The notes under the pieces: model-generated
What the model was told of the DNA's origin: nothing
Databases searched by the model: none
Seen by the model: only the letters and a program-made list of their open reading frames with translations
Shown: positions 47,160 through 59,500 of the stretch, piece after piece
Layout: each line of letters opens with the position of its first letter
Numbering within the stretch: the first letter of the stretch is position 1
Position numbers and translations under genes: made by a program
Assembly (NCBI GenBank): GCA_022818135.1
Contig: JAFMSR010000002.1
Coordinates: 58,581,740 to 58,645,739, forward strand
Reading direction: 5' to 3'
Source: Saxidomus purpurata
Taxonomy: Eukaryota > Mollusca > Bivalvia > Venerida > Veneridae
DNA length: 64,000 bases

Positions 47160-50100
47160 TACTGTATTCAGTTAATTTGATTTTTTCATCTTGTTTTCGT
47201 TTCATTAGAGAAAATATTTAAATGAAACAAAAACAAAGACATAGTGAGATTAAGCGAGATGTATTGTCATAATTATAGTGTACAAACGCCTCGATGCAGT
47301 TGCTGTTTATTCAAATCAACATGAATGGCTTATCACATGTACAAAAGATGAATAGAAGGGTTACAAAGTCCATATCAATGTCGCAATAGCTTGACGTGTC
47401 AAGCAGCGTGTTTCCAAGATAAAGTAGAATTTAAACTCGTTGCATATTTACGTTAAAGTTCGTTGCTAGAACTTGCCCCCGACATTTTGACATTCGAGTT
47501 AGATCGTTACACAATATCTACGTATACACCTATACACTTATGAATCACTAATGCGAAAACATAAAAAGTTTCTCAAGGCATTATAATGGTACTGAATAAA
47601 TGATAGCGGTAAATATTATAGTCGTCGTTTTTTTACACAAGTTCTAAATCTCTCTGTCCACTATTAGATTTTGAAATAGAATATCTTTGAATTAGTGTAA
47701 CAGCAGGGGAAATGATGTGCTTTCTTCTGTTCGTTTTGTCATTTGATGTGCATTGGGGGAGTTTAACTCTTTTTCAATGCACCTCATTCTCTTTGTGATC
47801 TTGGTGTGTTTTACATGTGTTTTAGTGGGTGTTACTGTGTCCAAGTGTTGCAAACAGATGACAATAATAATTTGGAACAAAATACATTTATTTGATTTGA
47901 TATGATGAAATATAAATTGGGTTTATCAAATGTCTCGTTTATTTGCGTTTTGTAAATCGGTAAAACAACTGAAACATTGTGCAACAAGTGCATCCATGAA
48001 GAACCACGACTATCAGGATACATGCATCTAGGGTTTTAAGTGCGCCAATAATCAGGTCATAACAAGTTCAGAGTGTTTTTCATCTTTCGTTTGACCATCA
48101 CAGCTGCGTATTCAATCTGAAGCCCCAGCAACATCCTCTTTGATTAAATCACAATTTAGATAGGTACACATTTCCATAACTTGGCATGATAACTTGTATT
48201 ATTGCAGCACGTACACTCCTCGTATGTCCATGCTCCATTCTCACCCATATCCCATGGCTCTCAAAACGTACCGCTTTTCCAACATCTGGTCTGCTGAAAC
48301 AAGATCTTTGCAAACTACAAACAGAGCATTCATTGTGTCTCGTAATTATGAATCTTGTTCTAATCTAAATGTTTTTAACCTGCCTTACAGCTATCTGCTA
48401 TCAAAGATAACCGTACTGAATCACCGGTACTTGACAATCTTCAGCTCTAAATCTTCCATTCTGCAAATACTAGTAGTAAACTGTAAACACAGATATGCAC
48501 ATACACCCATGTATGACACTCTCCTTTCACCACACTCAATGTTACTTCTTTAACAACTTCTACCTACATTTCCAATACCTTCAGATAAATGATATTCCTA
48601 GTAACACAAGAAGTTGATGAGTTGTACTAATGAAACCATAACTCTCTTTTTGTCCTGGTAGAACCTTTACGGGCTTCGGTGTATTATTCTTGCAATTTGA
48701 TAACTGTTCCCATGCCTAGCCATTTTTTTTTCAAAATAAAACAAATTCTGTCGAGCAGATTAAGTTGGCCTGCTTTCTTATCACAGGATCCTGCAAATTG
48801 TCAAACGTATAACTTAAATTGCATTTCAACAAGCCATTTTTATGCGTTGGTAAAATTCTCTGACGTTTTACCTAACATCTACTTTTGCAAGACGGGGACG
48901 TTTCAATACTGCTTTCTTGTAATTGGTTTCTTCTGAGTGCGTAAAGATATATCATAGAGAAATAAATCTTATATGTGTGTCAACATACCGGTAACTCATT
49001 TTTGAATTGATTTAAGAGCCTACGAGCAAGCTGTAATGGGCATTATCGTAAGATTATGGGTAAAATATATCCAGTACGGTGTTAATATTATATAATTAAA
49101 AAGAACATAAGTTGGGGATGCTACCGAACAAACCGTTTTGTTTTCACAACGCGACTTTGGTGAGAAACATGTATAATCAATATAATTGACATATCCTTTA
49201 GCTGAAATGAGGTTAATAAGGCCGAACCCGACTTTTTGTCTGTTTTGAAATGATACTCTAGACGATTGGAGAGTGTTTAAAATGAACTTATTGATTGTAT
49301 CTAAACTCCAGTCATCTGAAAACCTCTATCATGCACTTCAATACAATAGTAACACTTAATTCGTTTTGTTGTATGCATTAAAAGGCAAGGCATGTCAGAA
49401 AATATTTTGACTTTGAATCGAAGAACTTGTTCAGAAGAACACACTGTTGAAAGAATTTCTAAAAATGGAGAATTAAATGTGAAGATTGAAAAATTTAAAC
49501 TGGAGAATAATGGAGGCGGCCATTTGAAATTGTGATGCTCTTGTAAATATCCAAGATGTTAAAATAGGTAAATCGGATTCAAAACTAAGTTTTGAAAAAC
49601 GGATGTGTCTAAAAGTGTGCCTAATTTGCATATGTTTGCATATGTATCATAAGTCTTCTAATATTTTAGCCGATTTCAAACATTCTTTCAATAGTGTTTA
49701 GTGTGTTTGTGGTAACAAGCTCTTTAATACCATCCTCAATTATATTTATACTTGCGTTCTTCTTTACTTTTATCAAAATTTAATTTCACGAAAATGTTTT
49801 AGCAACACAAATAAGTTGTTACCTTTATGCTACAGCATGTGAATAGTTCTTAACTTAAAACGCACATAAAAGAACCTTTCTCTGTAATGTTCTACAATCT
49901 CTAGAATCACTAAATCACTGATATTACCACCTGCATTTAAGGTTTAATGGAATACTACTGACATGTTGTCACACACTGAGTAAACGGACATTGAAACTCA
50001 TTAAAACCACTGTTAGCTGCACTTAGGAACACACATTGCATAAGCAGCTACCAGTGTTACTTTTTGATATCAGTCTGTCCTTGGTGTATAAACAATAATT

Positions 50101-50519
50101 TTGGCAGAACGTCTGGTTCAGTCTCTAATGAACCAGTTGCGTCAGAGTCACCGAGAAGTGATCACCCGGTCCTGCTCTGCCCCTGCAAATATGGAACTTT
50201 CTGTTTTATATCATATTCTACTGATGTGGTAGGAGCTGTTGGTGTTTAAATAGTGCTGTTGCTGCAGCATACTGAAACAAGAAACTAGTGTCATTTACAA
50301 GGAAGTAAAAAACTAGTATTCTTACCAAATTATTGTTTAATTGACCTGTCCATCAAAGACAGTACAATTACTAGTATAATAGTTTCAAATAGTGCTCACT
50401 GAACATTTATCAGCTGTATAGCGAACAGTAGAATTCATGATCATACACTGCACAGATGTGCTTTATTTAAATGCAAAGAGATCAAAACTATATAGTTTTG
50501 ATTTATCCTACAAAATTAT
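47160..50519. other. Intergenic DNA between duplicated segments; no supported gene
   Basis: Open frames at 48186-48553 and 48679-48936 have no recognisable domain. The stretch 48190-48560 is somewhat richer in C than its surroundings, but no element ends were found. Confidence 0.4.
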
Positions 50520-50928
50520 CAAAACAAAAATAATATCAAACAGGGAATGCCACGTACCAAAAACGCAGCCTCCCCAAAACGAGCCCCACAGCACCCAGAA
50601 GTGCACACCACCAACACACACACACGCACACGTACACGCACACGCACACAACAACACACACACACACACACACACAATCATGCACACACACAAACATACA
50701 CTACCAACACACACTAGCATACAAAGCAAACACACGAGGACAAAACGAACAATTAAAGGAACACAGTGGGGCACCGCCTTGGAACGGTCAGTGGCAAAAA
50801 CACCACTGGGGAGCTTAAACCGGTTTATGGTGCGCACCCAACCTCACTCTTACCCCCACCATGTTCCAAAGTCACAGGACAGTGTAAATAAAAGTAATCC
50901 CTGCTAGGTGAATCTCTAACATACGCAA
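50520..50928. repeat. CA-rich dispersed element, copy 2
   Basis: Near-identical to 25529-25925. It differs mainly in the (AC)n tract, here interrupted by ACGTAC/CGCAC variants around 50620-50700. It lies between the two oxidase genes. Confidence 0.75.
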
Positions 50929-51377
50929 CTTTTAAAACTACCTTGCTGCTACATTAAACGTTCTAGAACTAAGATTACTTTTTTTTCGAAAATGAAAAAC
51001 AAACGTCTTACATAATTTCACTAAGATCAAACAATGCGTTTGCAAAGAAGAGCGGAAACTTTACAGATTCCTGAGACATTGACCTATAATCAAATAGCTC
51101 GTAATCATAATATGCATAACTACTATTCAGAGCCTGTTTTGTGAAAATTTTGTACTACAATGTTTAAGACTAAGTAAAGTATGCATAAAACAAACTGTTG
51201 TGATTACAGAACGACTTTCGTATTGATAATTGTAATGGACGAAATGAAATATGCACAGAACAAACGGTTGTTACTACTGAATGATTTAGAAAACAAACAT
51301 TTCATATAAACAAATATACAGGACAAAATTATTAATGTATATGCATGGGACAAATCATTAAACGACTTAGAAAATTT

Positions 51378-51457
51378 ACATAACATAACATAACATAACA
51401 TAACATAACATAACATAACATAACATAACATAACATAACATAACATAACATAACATA
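51378..51457 (+). repeat. Pentanucleotide microsatellite (ACATA)16
   Basis: Sixteen uninterrupted copies of ACATA. Open frames over it are artefacts. Confidence 0.95.
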
Positions 51458-53261
51458 TTTACAAACGTACATCACGAAATGATATATACACAGGACAAAC
51501 TGTAGTTACTACTCATCTACTTAGAAAATGTGAATAAACATTGACAAACGCATAGGACGAAATGGTACATGCACAGGATAGAGTGTCTTAACTATAAAAA
51601 ACGACTTAAGGAATGCACAGAACATAATGGTACAAAACAACCTGGAAAACGTACAGCACATATATAAAACAATACTCCTTCATGAACAAGTTGAGGAACT
51701 CCTGCTAGTAAGAAGATGGTCGAAGTTCTTTCAGTTTAAGGTCTTTCAGTTTTCTAATGTTCATTAGATGCCATAGAACAGAAAATGCGTGCTTACGTTT
51801 TAAAAGTGTGTTGCCGAATATACAATGTAATCCTATCGGTCGGACGAATCACGTGCATATGTAGATTTTGTGAAATGACATTGTACATAAGGATATTCTA
51901 AATCTTTTTCTTTTAACTAAAAAAAATATTCAAAGAAACATTTCATCAATGTTTTTGAGTATAAGATAAACCTTTTTAGTATAAGCAATATGCTATTTGG
52001 ACAATATTTAAAATATTTACTGTATTTTCTGTTTTTTGTTTTTTGTTTTTTTTGTCAGTGTAATACGATTGTACGTTGACAATTTTATCACTCGTCGAAT
52101 ATGGCTGAACATGCTGATCTTCTAAGAGTAAACTGAAGTTTGTATTTCATATACAAAAATGTAGATTGTAAGTAAGTAATGTCATTAGATGTGGTGATTC
52201 CACCAAAACAGAATGATACCACATGATACTTCAACGAAAGTATTTTAGAATTATAAAACCTATAAAAGGACATGCATTATAACTGTTTTACAAAGAAGCT
52301 TCTGATAACATATCTACGCGATACTGTTGATACAAGGAAGCGTCCATGGTGTCATCTAAGTAAACATTGTTAACTCGTCTAGGGTACTTAACAAACGTTT
52401 TTTTTTATGTTAAATGTTCAGTTAGTACATTCAAGCGCATTGAACTTCACCATCACGCTGTGTCTATTACGTAAGTAATCTGAGGGGCGATAAATAAATA
52501 ATGGGATAAGTAACATTTTATGCATATATCTAACTTTTCTAAGTCCGGCCAAAAAAAGGGGACATGTTTCTTAGCTTTTACTTGTGAAAGACATATTAAC
52601 CTACTCTCATTATCTCTGAATCAAATTCGATAAGGACGTGGTTCACGGGCAAAACTTGCTTAAATTTACGGTCACTTGATCAATGTCAAGCCCAGAGTGA
52701 CTACGTTCAAATCAGATTCCATAGCAGTAATAACTGTCGGTTTTGAACAAACAAAGAATGATCTCCAATTAGGTCAAGGGTAAAGGTCAAACTGAGGTAA
52801 AATATGAAGAGCATCGATGTATGATACATTTTGTGTACAAACCTTGCATACTGTATCGAAGCTACTTTAATTTTCTATTTTTTATAAGCTTTTTATTTGC
52901 TCTTATGTATCATTGAAACAAATATTTTCGTCATGTTATTGTTGTTTTAAAGTTGTTCTATTTCTAATGTACTGCTCACAGAAAGGTATGCATTTTAGAT
53001 GGTAAATACAATGGCTATGTCCAATGACATTGATATGAATTGCGAAACGTTTGTAAAGGAAATATGTCCTGCACAGCAGCAAAACAGTATTTTTACAACA
53101 ATAATATATGTACCGTGAGCAAAACATTTACATATATCTTTTTTTTAAGTAATCTGAATATTGTTTTACACTTTTTGTGAAATATATAACCAATAAGTTT
53201 ACACTATCGCCCAAAACATGTTATCTGTACCTTGATTAAATTTACTAACGAAACCACCTGG

Positions 53262-53346
53262 TCAACCCTCACAAACTATCATGACAGTTCAGAGAATTGT
53301 ATTTAAGTGAACAAAATTGTGTAAGTCATTATATCTGATAACAGAC
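53262..53346 (+). promoter_or_regulatory. Presumed promoter-proximal/5' UTR block of gene B
   Basis: Contains GTCAACCCTCACAAA and ends CTGATAACAGACATGG, mirroring the block before gene A. Confidence 0.35.
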
Positions 53347-53516
53347 ATGGGTATGACAACTGCCATATTTGTTTTCGTACTGCAGTTAGGAACGTATGCT
53401 GCTTTTATATTTTCTGGCTTCGAGGTCCGTAATTACCGAGATTACTACCTACAAGCAGAAAAGATAGACTGGGATTATCTACCCTACCAACAGAATCTGG
53501 TGGATAACAATGAAGA
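53347..53516 (+). CDS. Gene B exon 1: signal peptide and start of domain 1
   Basis: The ATG at 53347 is chosen because the CTGATAACA-ACATG context matches gene A. The next ATG is two codons on. The hydrophobic core AIFVFVLQLGTYAAFIF is followed by SGFEVRN and DYYLQAEKIDWDYLP. It ends in phase 2 before GTAAG. Confidence 0.8.
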
Positions 53517-56500
53517 GTAAGATACTTTATATTATAATTTCATTCTGAGTGTAATACAACTGTAGCTCAACAATAAGTTAGACAGGTGACACAACTTGTT
53601 ACATGACCTAAGCGGTAAAATCCAGGGAGAAATGACTGTGGGACAGAGAGATACGTTCACGCAATGACTCCGATCTAAATACTTACTAGTATCTAGGCTC
53701 AGATGATTACAGAAACAAATCATTCCAGAAACCTTATTGTTAAATTGTAAAGTTATTCCGCAATATATGAAGTCATTGAATAAAACTGCTTAGTATAACT
53801 GGTTCGTTTAGGGCTAAGTTATACTATTGTTTTTCGTAAAAGGGGTAACTTTTGTAACTAAACAGGTTAAACGGAAACATTTAGTTTGAAGTACATACCG
53901 ATCTGATATCGTTCGAACAATATCGATCTGATGATATCTGTTTCGCCTGTTTACTTACTCAACGACACATGCGGATTTCCAGTCACACTGTATCGGGTTT
54001 AAACTCGAATTGTTCACCCATTGGTAAGTTTTGAATAAAAAATAAATGAATTGGTATAGATATTATCAAAACCTTCTTGTGTCTAAAAGATATTTGTGGT
54101 TTCAGATATTTAAATGACACATTGATAAATGGACCAGACAGGGTCGGAAGCAAATTTTTCAAATGGGTATACAAACAATATAAAGACGAAACATTCACAG
54201 AAGAAATTCCCTCAGACCCAACGCTTGGCTACCTTGGACCCACGTTACACGGCGAAGTTGGCGAAATCATTCGAGTTCATTTCCGCAATATGGTTGATAG
54301 AAATGTCTCCGTGCATCCACACGGTGTTAGATATGATAAACTAAATGAAGGTATGAAGCACGTGGAAACATTGAAATACTGTTTGACACCAAATCCCTAA
54401 AACTGATGTCAAATCAAATAACTTCAAAAACACAAATGATAGAAAAAAGTGCAAGTATTGATACTGTACCTCAAAGTTAAGTTAACCTCACAAAATGAAG
54501 GTACATTGTTTTGTCAATGTTTATTCACACAAGGCGTTGGGTACACTGTCTTTGCATATAACATTTGTAGCCCAAAAACAGGAAAGTCGGTGATGTGCTA
54601 AAAGACTATTACAGAAACAGCCAGCCATGTTTTTCCTCGCTCGAAAAATAAAAAGTTGTATAACATATAGTCCTATTCCTATGAACTTATATAGCAAATT
54701 TATTTTTTACATATAATAACCCTTATGTATATTGTAGTTTAACTTTTAAACTTGTAATTGCAGGCGCAATTTACATGGATAATACCAAACAACAGGCCCA
54801 CATTGATGACGTTGTACAGCCCGGAAGTAATATCACACTCACATGGAAATTGACGTCTGACTTTTCACCACGTGACGGTGATCCCAACTGTATACCATTT
54901 TCCTATCACTCGCACGTTAATCCGGAGAAGGAAGTTAATGCTGGGTTGGTTGGTCTTGTCATCGTCTGCAAGCAAGGTGCGTTATCCCAAAAAATACTGC
55001 TTATCAATGACCTAACTTAGTCACATTCACAGCTTTGTTGGTAGTCGAATAATGTCTATATTAATCTTAAATTTGAGCATATAAAAGTTTAGATAACTTA
55101 GATTTAAAGTATGTGGTAAGCCCGAGAAAAGATGTACTTACATTTTCTAAAGTTTATTTATAACAATTTCCAATTGTCAACAACTTTTAGATCATCAACG
55201 CCAAGTACCAAGTAACCGAGTGTATTTTTAATGTAAGTAAATGACATGATTAAGATGCTCACGGACTTTTATCACTTTGAATTGTTTATTCGTACAAATA
55301 AAACTAATCAGAATTTTAAGTACGTCCGTAGCGAACGCACAAGTTAACGTGTTCATGATTACTGAAATTTTAGACACAATAACGGGTAAATCATATATTA
55401 TAAAAGAATGTTTTGACGTATAATGTTCTTTGTCAGGAACTTTAAACGACAAGCACGAACGAACAGATGTAGACAAAGAGTTTGTACTTTATTTTGATAC
55501 CATCGACGAGGGGCTATCATGGTTGATCGACGAAAACCTTCAGCGCTGTCAGAACCCAGCCGAATGTAAACGCCTGTACAATTCTGGTGACCATGATTTC
55601 AAAGAAAGTATAGAGAAATATGCCATTAATGGTATATCTATTTTGTATATTTCATTCCAGCTAATGTAAACATGAATGAACATATCGATTATAATTTTTT
55701 TAGCGTTTTCAGGTATGTTCCTATAAGTACAGCTCTTTTAGTATATCTGAAATGATCCTTATTCTCCATTAGACATTGTAGAAGACTTTAATACTCCTGG
55801 TATAAATGTATTTTTATTACAGGGTACACGTTTGGCAATATGCCTGTTATAAATGTATGCGAAGGTGAAAAAATAGCTTGGTATATATTTTCTGTAACTG
55901 CCCAACTCCACCCCGTTAATATCTACGGACAAACTTTCATAGAGAGCCACCACAGGTATATATGTCTTTAGATCTGTCACAGTACTTGAGGGAGCCGTGT
56001 CAAAAAAGAGCTTCTTTAAGGCATGTTATCTATTAATATTTTTGGTATTATTGTGTTAAGTACATGCAATTATGTTTTTATAGGAATAGCGTTGTAAGCA
56101 TTTGGTCGGTGACATTCCGGGCTGAGCGTGAAGTTGTTCTTTAATTAGGTTTTTATAGGAAAAGCGTTGTAAGCATTTGGTCGGCGACATTCCGAGCTGA
56201 GCGTGAAGTTGTTCTTTAATTAGGTTTTTTATAGGAAAAGCGTTGTAAGCATTTGATCGGCGACATTCCGAGCTGAGCGTGAAGTTGTTCTTTAATTAGG
56301 TTTTTTTTTATAGGAAAAGCGTTGTAAGCATTTGGTCGGCGACATTCCGAGCTGAGCGTGAAGTTGTTCTTTAGTTAGGTTTTTATAGGAAAAGCGTTGT
56401 AAGCATTAAAATTTTGGTCGGCGACATTCCGAGCTAAGCGTGAAGTTGTTCTTTAGTTAGGTTTTTATAGGAAAAGCGTTGTAAGCATTTGGTCGGCGAC

Positions 56501-59500
56501 ATTCCGAGCTGAGCGTGAAGTTGTTCTTTAGTTAGGTTTTTATAGGAAAAGCGTTGTAAGCATTAAAATTTTGGTCTGTGACATTCCGGGCTGAGCGTGA
56601 AGTTGGTCTTTAGTTAGGTTTTTATAGGAAAAGAGTTGTAAGCATTTGGTCGGCGACATTCCGGGCTGAGCGTGAAGTTGTTCTTTTATAATGTTTATCG
56701 GAAAAGCGTTGTAAGCATTTGGTCGGCGACATTCCGAGCTGAGCGTGAAGTTGTTCTTTTATAATGTTTATAGGAAAAGCGTTGTAAGCATTTGGTCGGC
56801 GATATTCCGAGCTGAGCGTGAAGTTGTTCTTTAATTATGTTTTTACAGGAAAAACGTTGTAAGCATTTGGTCGGCGACATTCCGAGCTGAGCGTGAAGTT
56901 GTTCTTTTATTATGTTTATAGGAAAAGCGTTGTAAGCATTTGGTCGGCGACATTCCGAGCTGCAGAAATGATCGCTAGAAACCCAGGCACATGGCTCATA
57001 CAATGTATGAACTCGAAGCTGTACACAGGTATAAACGTCTTCTTCTAAAGCTACATATTCCCATCTCTTAGAACATAGATCTATGAAACATTCTATGGAA
57101 CTCTCAGCAACTATGTGTATCTAGTAATAATGAACATTAAATATAATGTTATAACCTACAGATGATAAAAATAGTGTTGTGTAAACTTTGACCATGTTGA
57201 CCATGATAAAACTATTGTAAATTTCGTCCTTCTGTCACTGTAGATGGTATGAAAGTATTTTTGACAGTTAAGTCGTGCAATAGTTCGCATGTTTCACCCG
57301 ATCAGCTAAGTGGTAAAGTCCGGAATTTCTATCTGGCTGCGGAGACGGAAGAGTGGGATTACGCACCTTCCGGTAGAAACCTTTATGACGGTACAGATCT
57401 TACAGCACCAGGAAGGTTCGTGTACTGTTTGATAAACGTCTAGCTATTCCTGTAAAATTAATCAGCCCAGAGAAGGTCACATGTATAAAGCACAATCATA
57501 TATATTGGCCTTGTGAACAAGTAATCGCCTTTAACTGGCAATATGCTACAAAATGTACCGATACTGAAATACTGGTAGAGGCAAGCAAGCTTGGGGCATG
57601 TGGATCAGCACGTCTAACAATTACCTAGGTCAGGAATGTAGAAATGCGTTAGAATAAAGATTTGCCGACGAAATCCAAAATCCAATTTTAAAGAATACAG
57701 AATAGAGATAAAACTCGAAAAATTACCATTTTTATTTCTGAAATAATCATATTATTGTGTGAATTCATTTTCTTAGTTAGGACATTTTGTATCCATTTAT
57801 AAAAATGTGAAGGACTATTTGAGAAATTTTTTTTTCCCGTTTTCATCCCCGTACAATTCAAAATTAGTTCTTAAAACTTGCTTGATATGGTATGACATGT
57901 ATTAACCATTTCTTAAAATTGCAAATATGCCTTTAAAAACTTTATATGCTCTATATTCACAAATGCGGTTTATTCGAGACAAAATTTGCATTATATCGCC
58001 CATAGTGTTTGAAGCATTTAATTGCATTTGAAAGTAATCCTTGGAATTTTAATGAAACGCACCTAGGATGAAACTTTGAACTCCTGATCAATTTCTGTCC
58101 TAGGAACTTTGATGAAACGCCCTCCAGGAGATTGTCTACCTGTATATATTAGTGAACTATTGACATATATAAAAAGTCTAGTTTATAAAACCAGTGGAAT
58201 AATTTCATTAACGTCAGACGCCACTTTCGGTGTATGGCATATTTGGTCAAACATCCTTACGCTTGTGATAGCTGAGTATAATAGATGGCAAAGATCAGTA
58301 AATTCGACTTACTAGAATTATTTCTGCATGATCGGATAATTATTTTGTCGTTTCATTAATATATACAATATTTTATGTAAGCTAGATAATTATAACTGTT
58401 TTAAATATTTTTTCTCAGTGAGTCAGAACTCTACTATTCCAAGAGTGTCGGCGGTAAGAAGTTAATCGGAAGCAGATACAAGAAGTCTAGGTTCTTCGAG
58501 TACACCGATATTCATTATGGGGTTAAGATAAATCGCTCAAAGAGCGAGGAGCATCTTGGGCTACTGGGACCAGTTCTGCGGGCAGAAGTAGGCGATACAA
58601 TACAGATTGAACTGATCAATCTTACACCTAAACCAGTTTCGATTTTTCTCCAGGGAACGAGTTTAGCGAGCTCACAAAGCGGGTTGTGGATGAAACAGTC
58701 TTTTGGTAATTTATTTAAGTTTAAATGAGAATTAAGATGCATCAAGTATTAACATTACCTAGATAATCTACTTACCTTATTAAGTACGCTGTGTATATTA
58801 CCAACTTCTCAGCATCTTACTTTAAAAAATTTTAAAGTCAGTCTAAACCTGTTAATCCAAACTAACTTTGCTGGTTTTCTAACGACAAATTAAATGCTTT
58901 TCAGCCTCGTCCAACCACGGAACTGGTCGCATTGTAAATCCGGGAGACACAGAATCATATGTGTTTACTGTCCCCTCGGCTGTGGCACCGGGCTCAGATG
59001 ACCCGGACTGTCTGACCTACATGTACTATTCAAATTACGACATGGAACGTGACGTCACTTCCGGTCTCATAGGTCCACTTCTGATTTGTAAACCGGGCTC
59101 ACTGGATTCATATTCAGGGCGTCAGGTAATGAAACTACGAATATATATTTCTAAATGGCGACTATCGTCATCTTCAATGCAGAGTTTGATATATTTTTAG
59201 CAGAATAATTTTTCAGCACCGAGTTCCTTAAAAGCTCTCTGCATATTTAAGAAACAAATATTCTCTGTCAAAAGCCCCTACACCATTCGAGCTTCCGTAC
59301 GTGATAAAATGCGCATTTTTGTCTTCAGAAATATGTGGACAGAGAAATGTTTCTGTTCATCTCTAGTATAATGGAAAAACTTTCATGGTACTTTGATGAC
59401 AACATTGCGAACTATATAAACGACACAGTTGATACATCTGATGCAGACTTTGTTGAATCCAATGTGATGAGATGTAAGTACATGTACATTGTATTTATGA

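Noticed and set aside
51204..51446. Minus-strand frame of repeated MLCYV residues
   Set aside because: Translation of the ACATA microsatellite.
56695..57003. 102-codon minus-strand frame with internal repeats
   Set aside because: Produced by the 75-bp tandem array on the opposite strand of exon 6. The repetition is of DNA, not of a protein.
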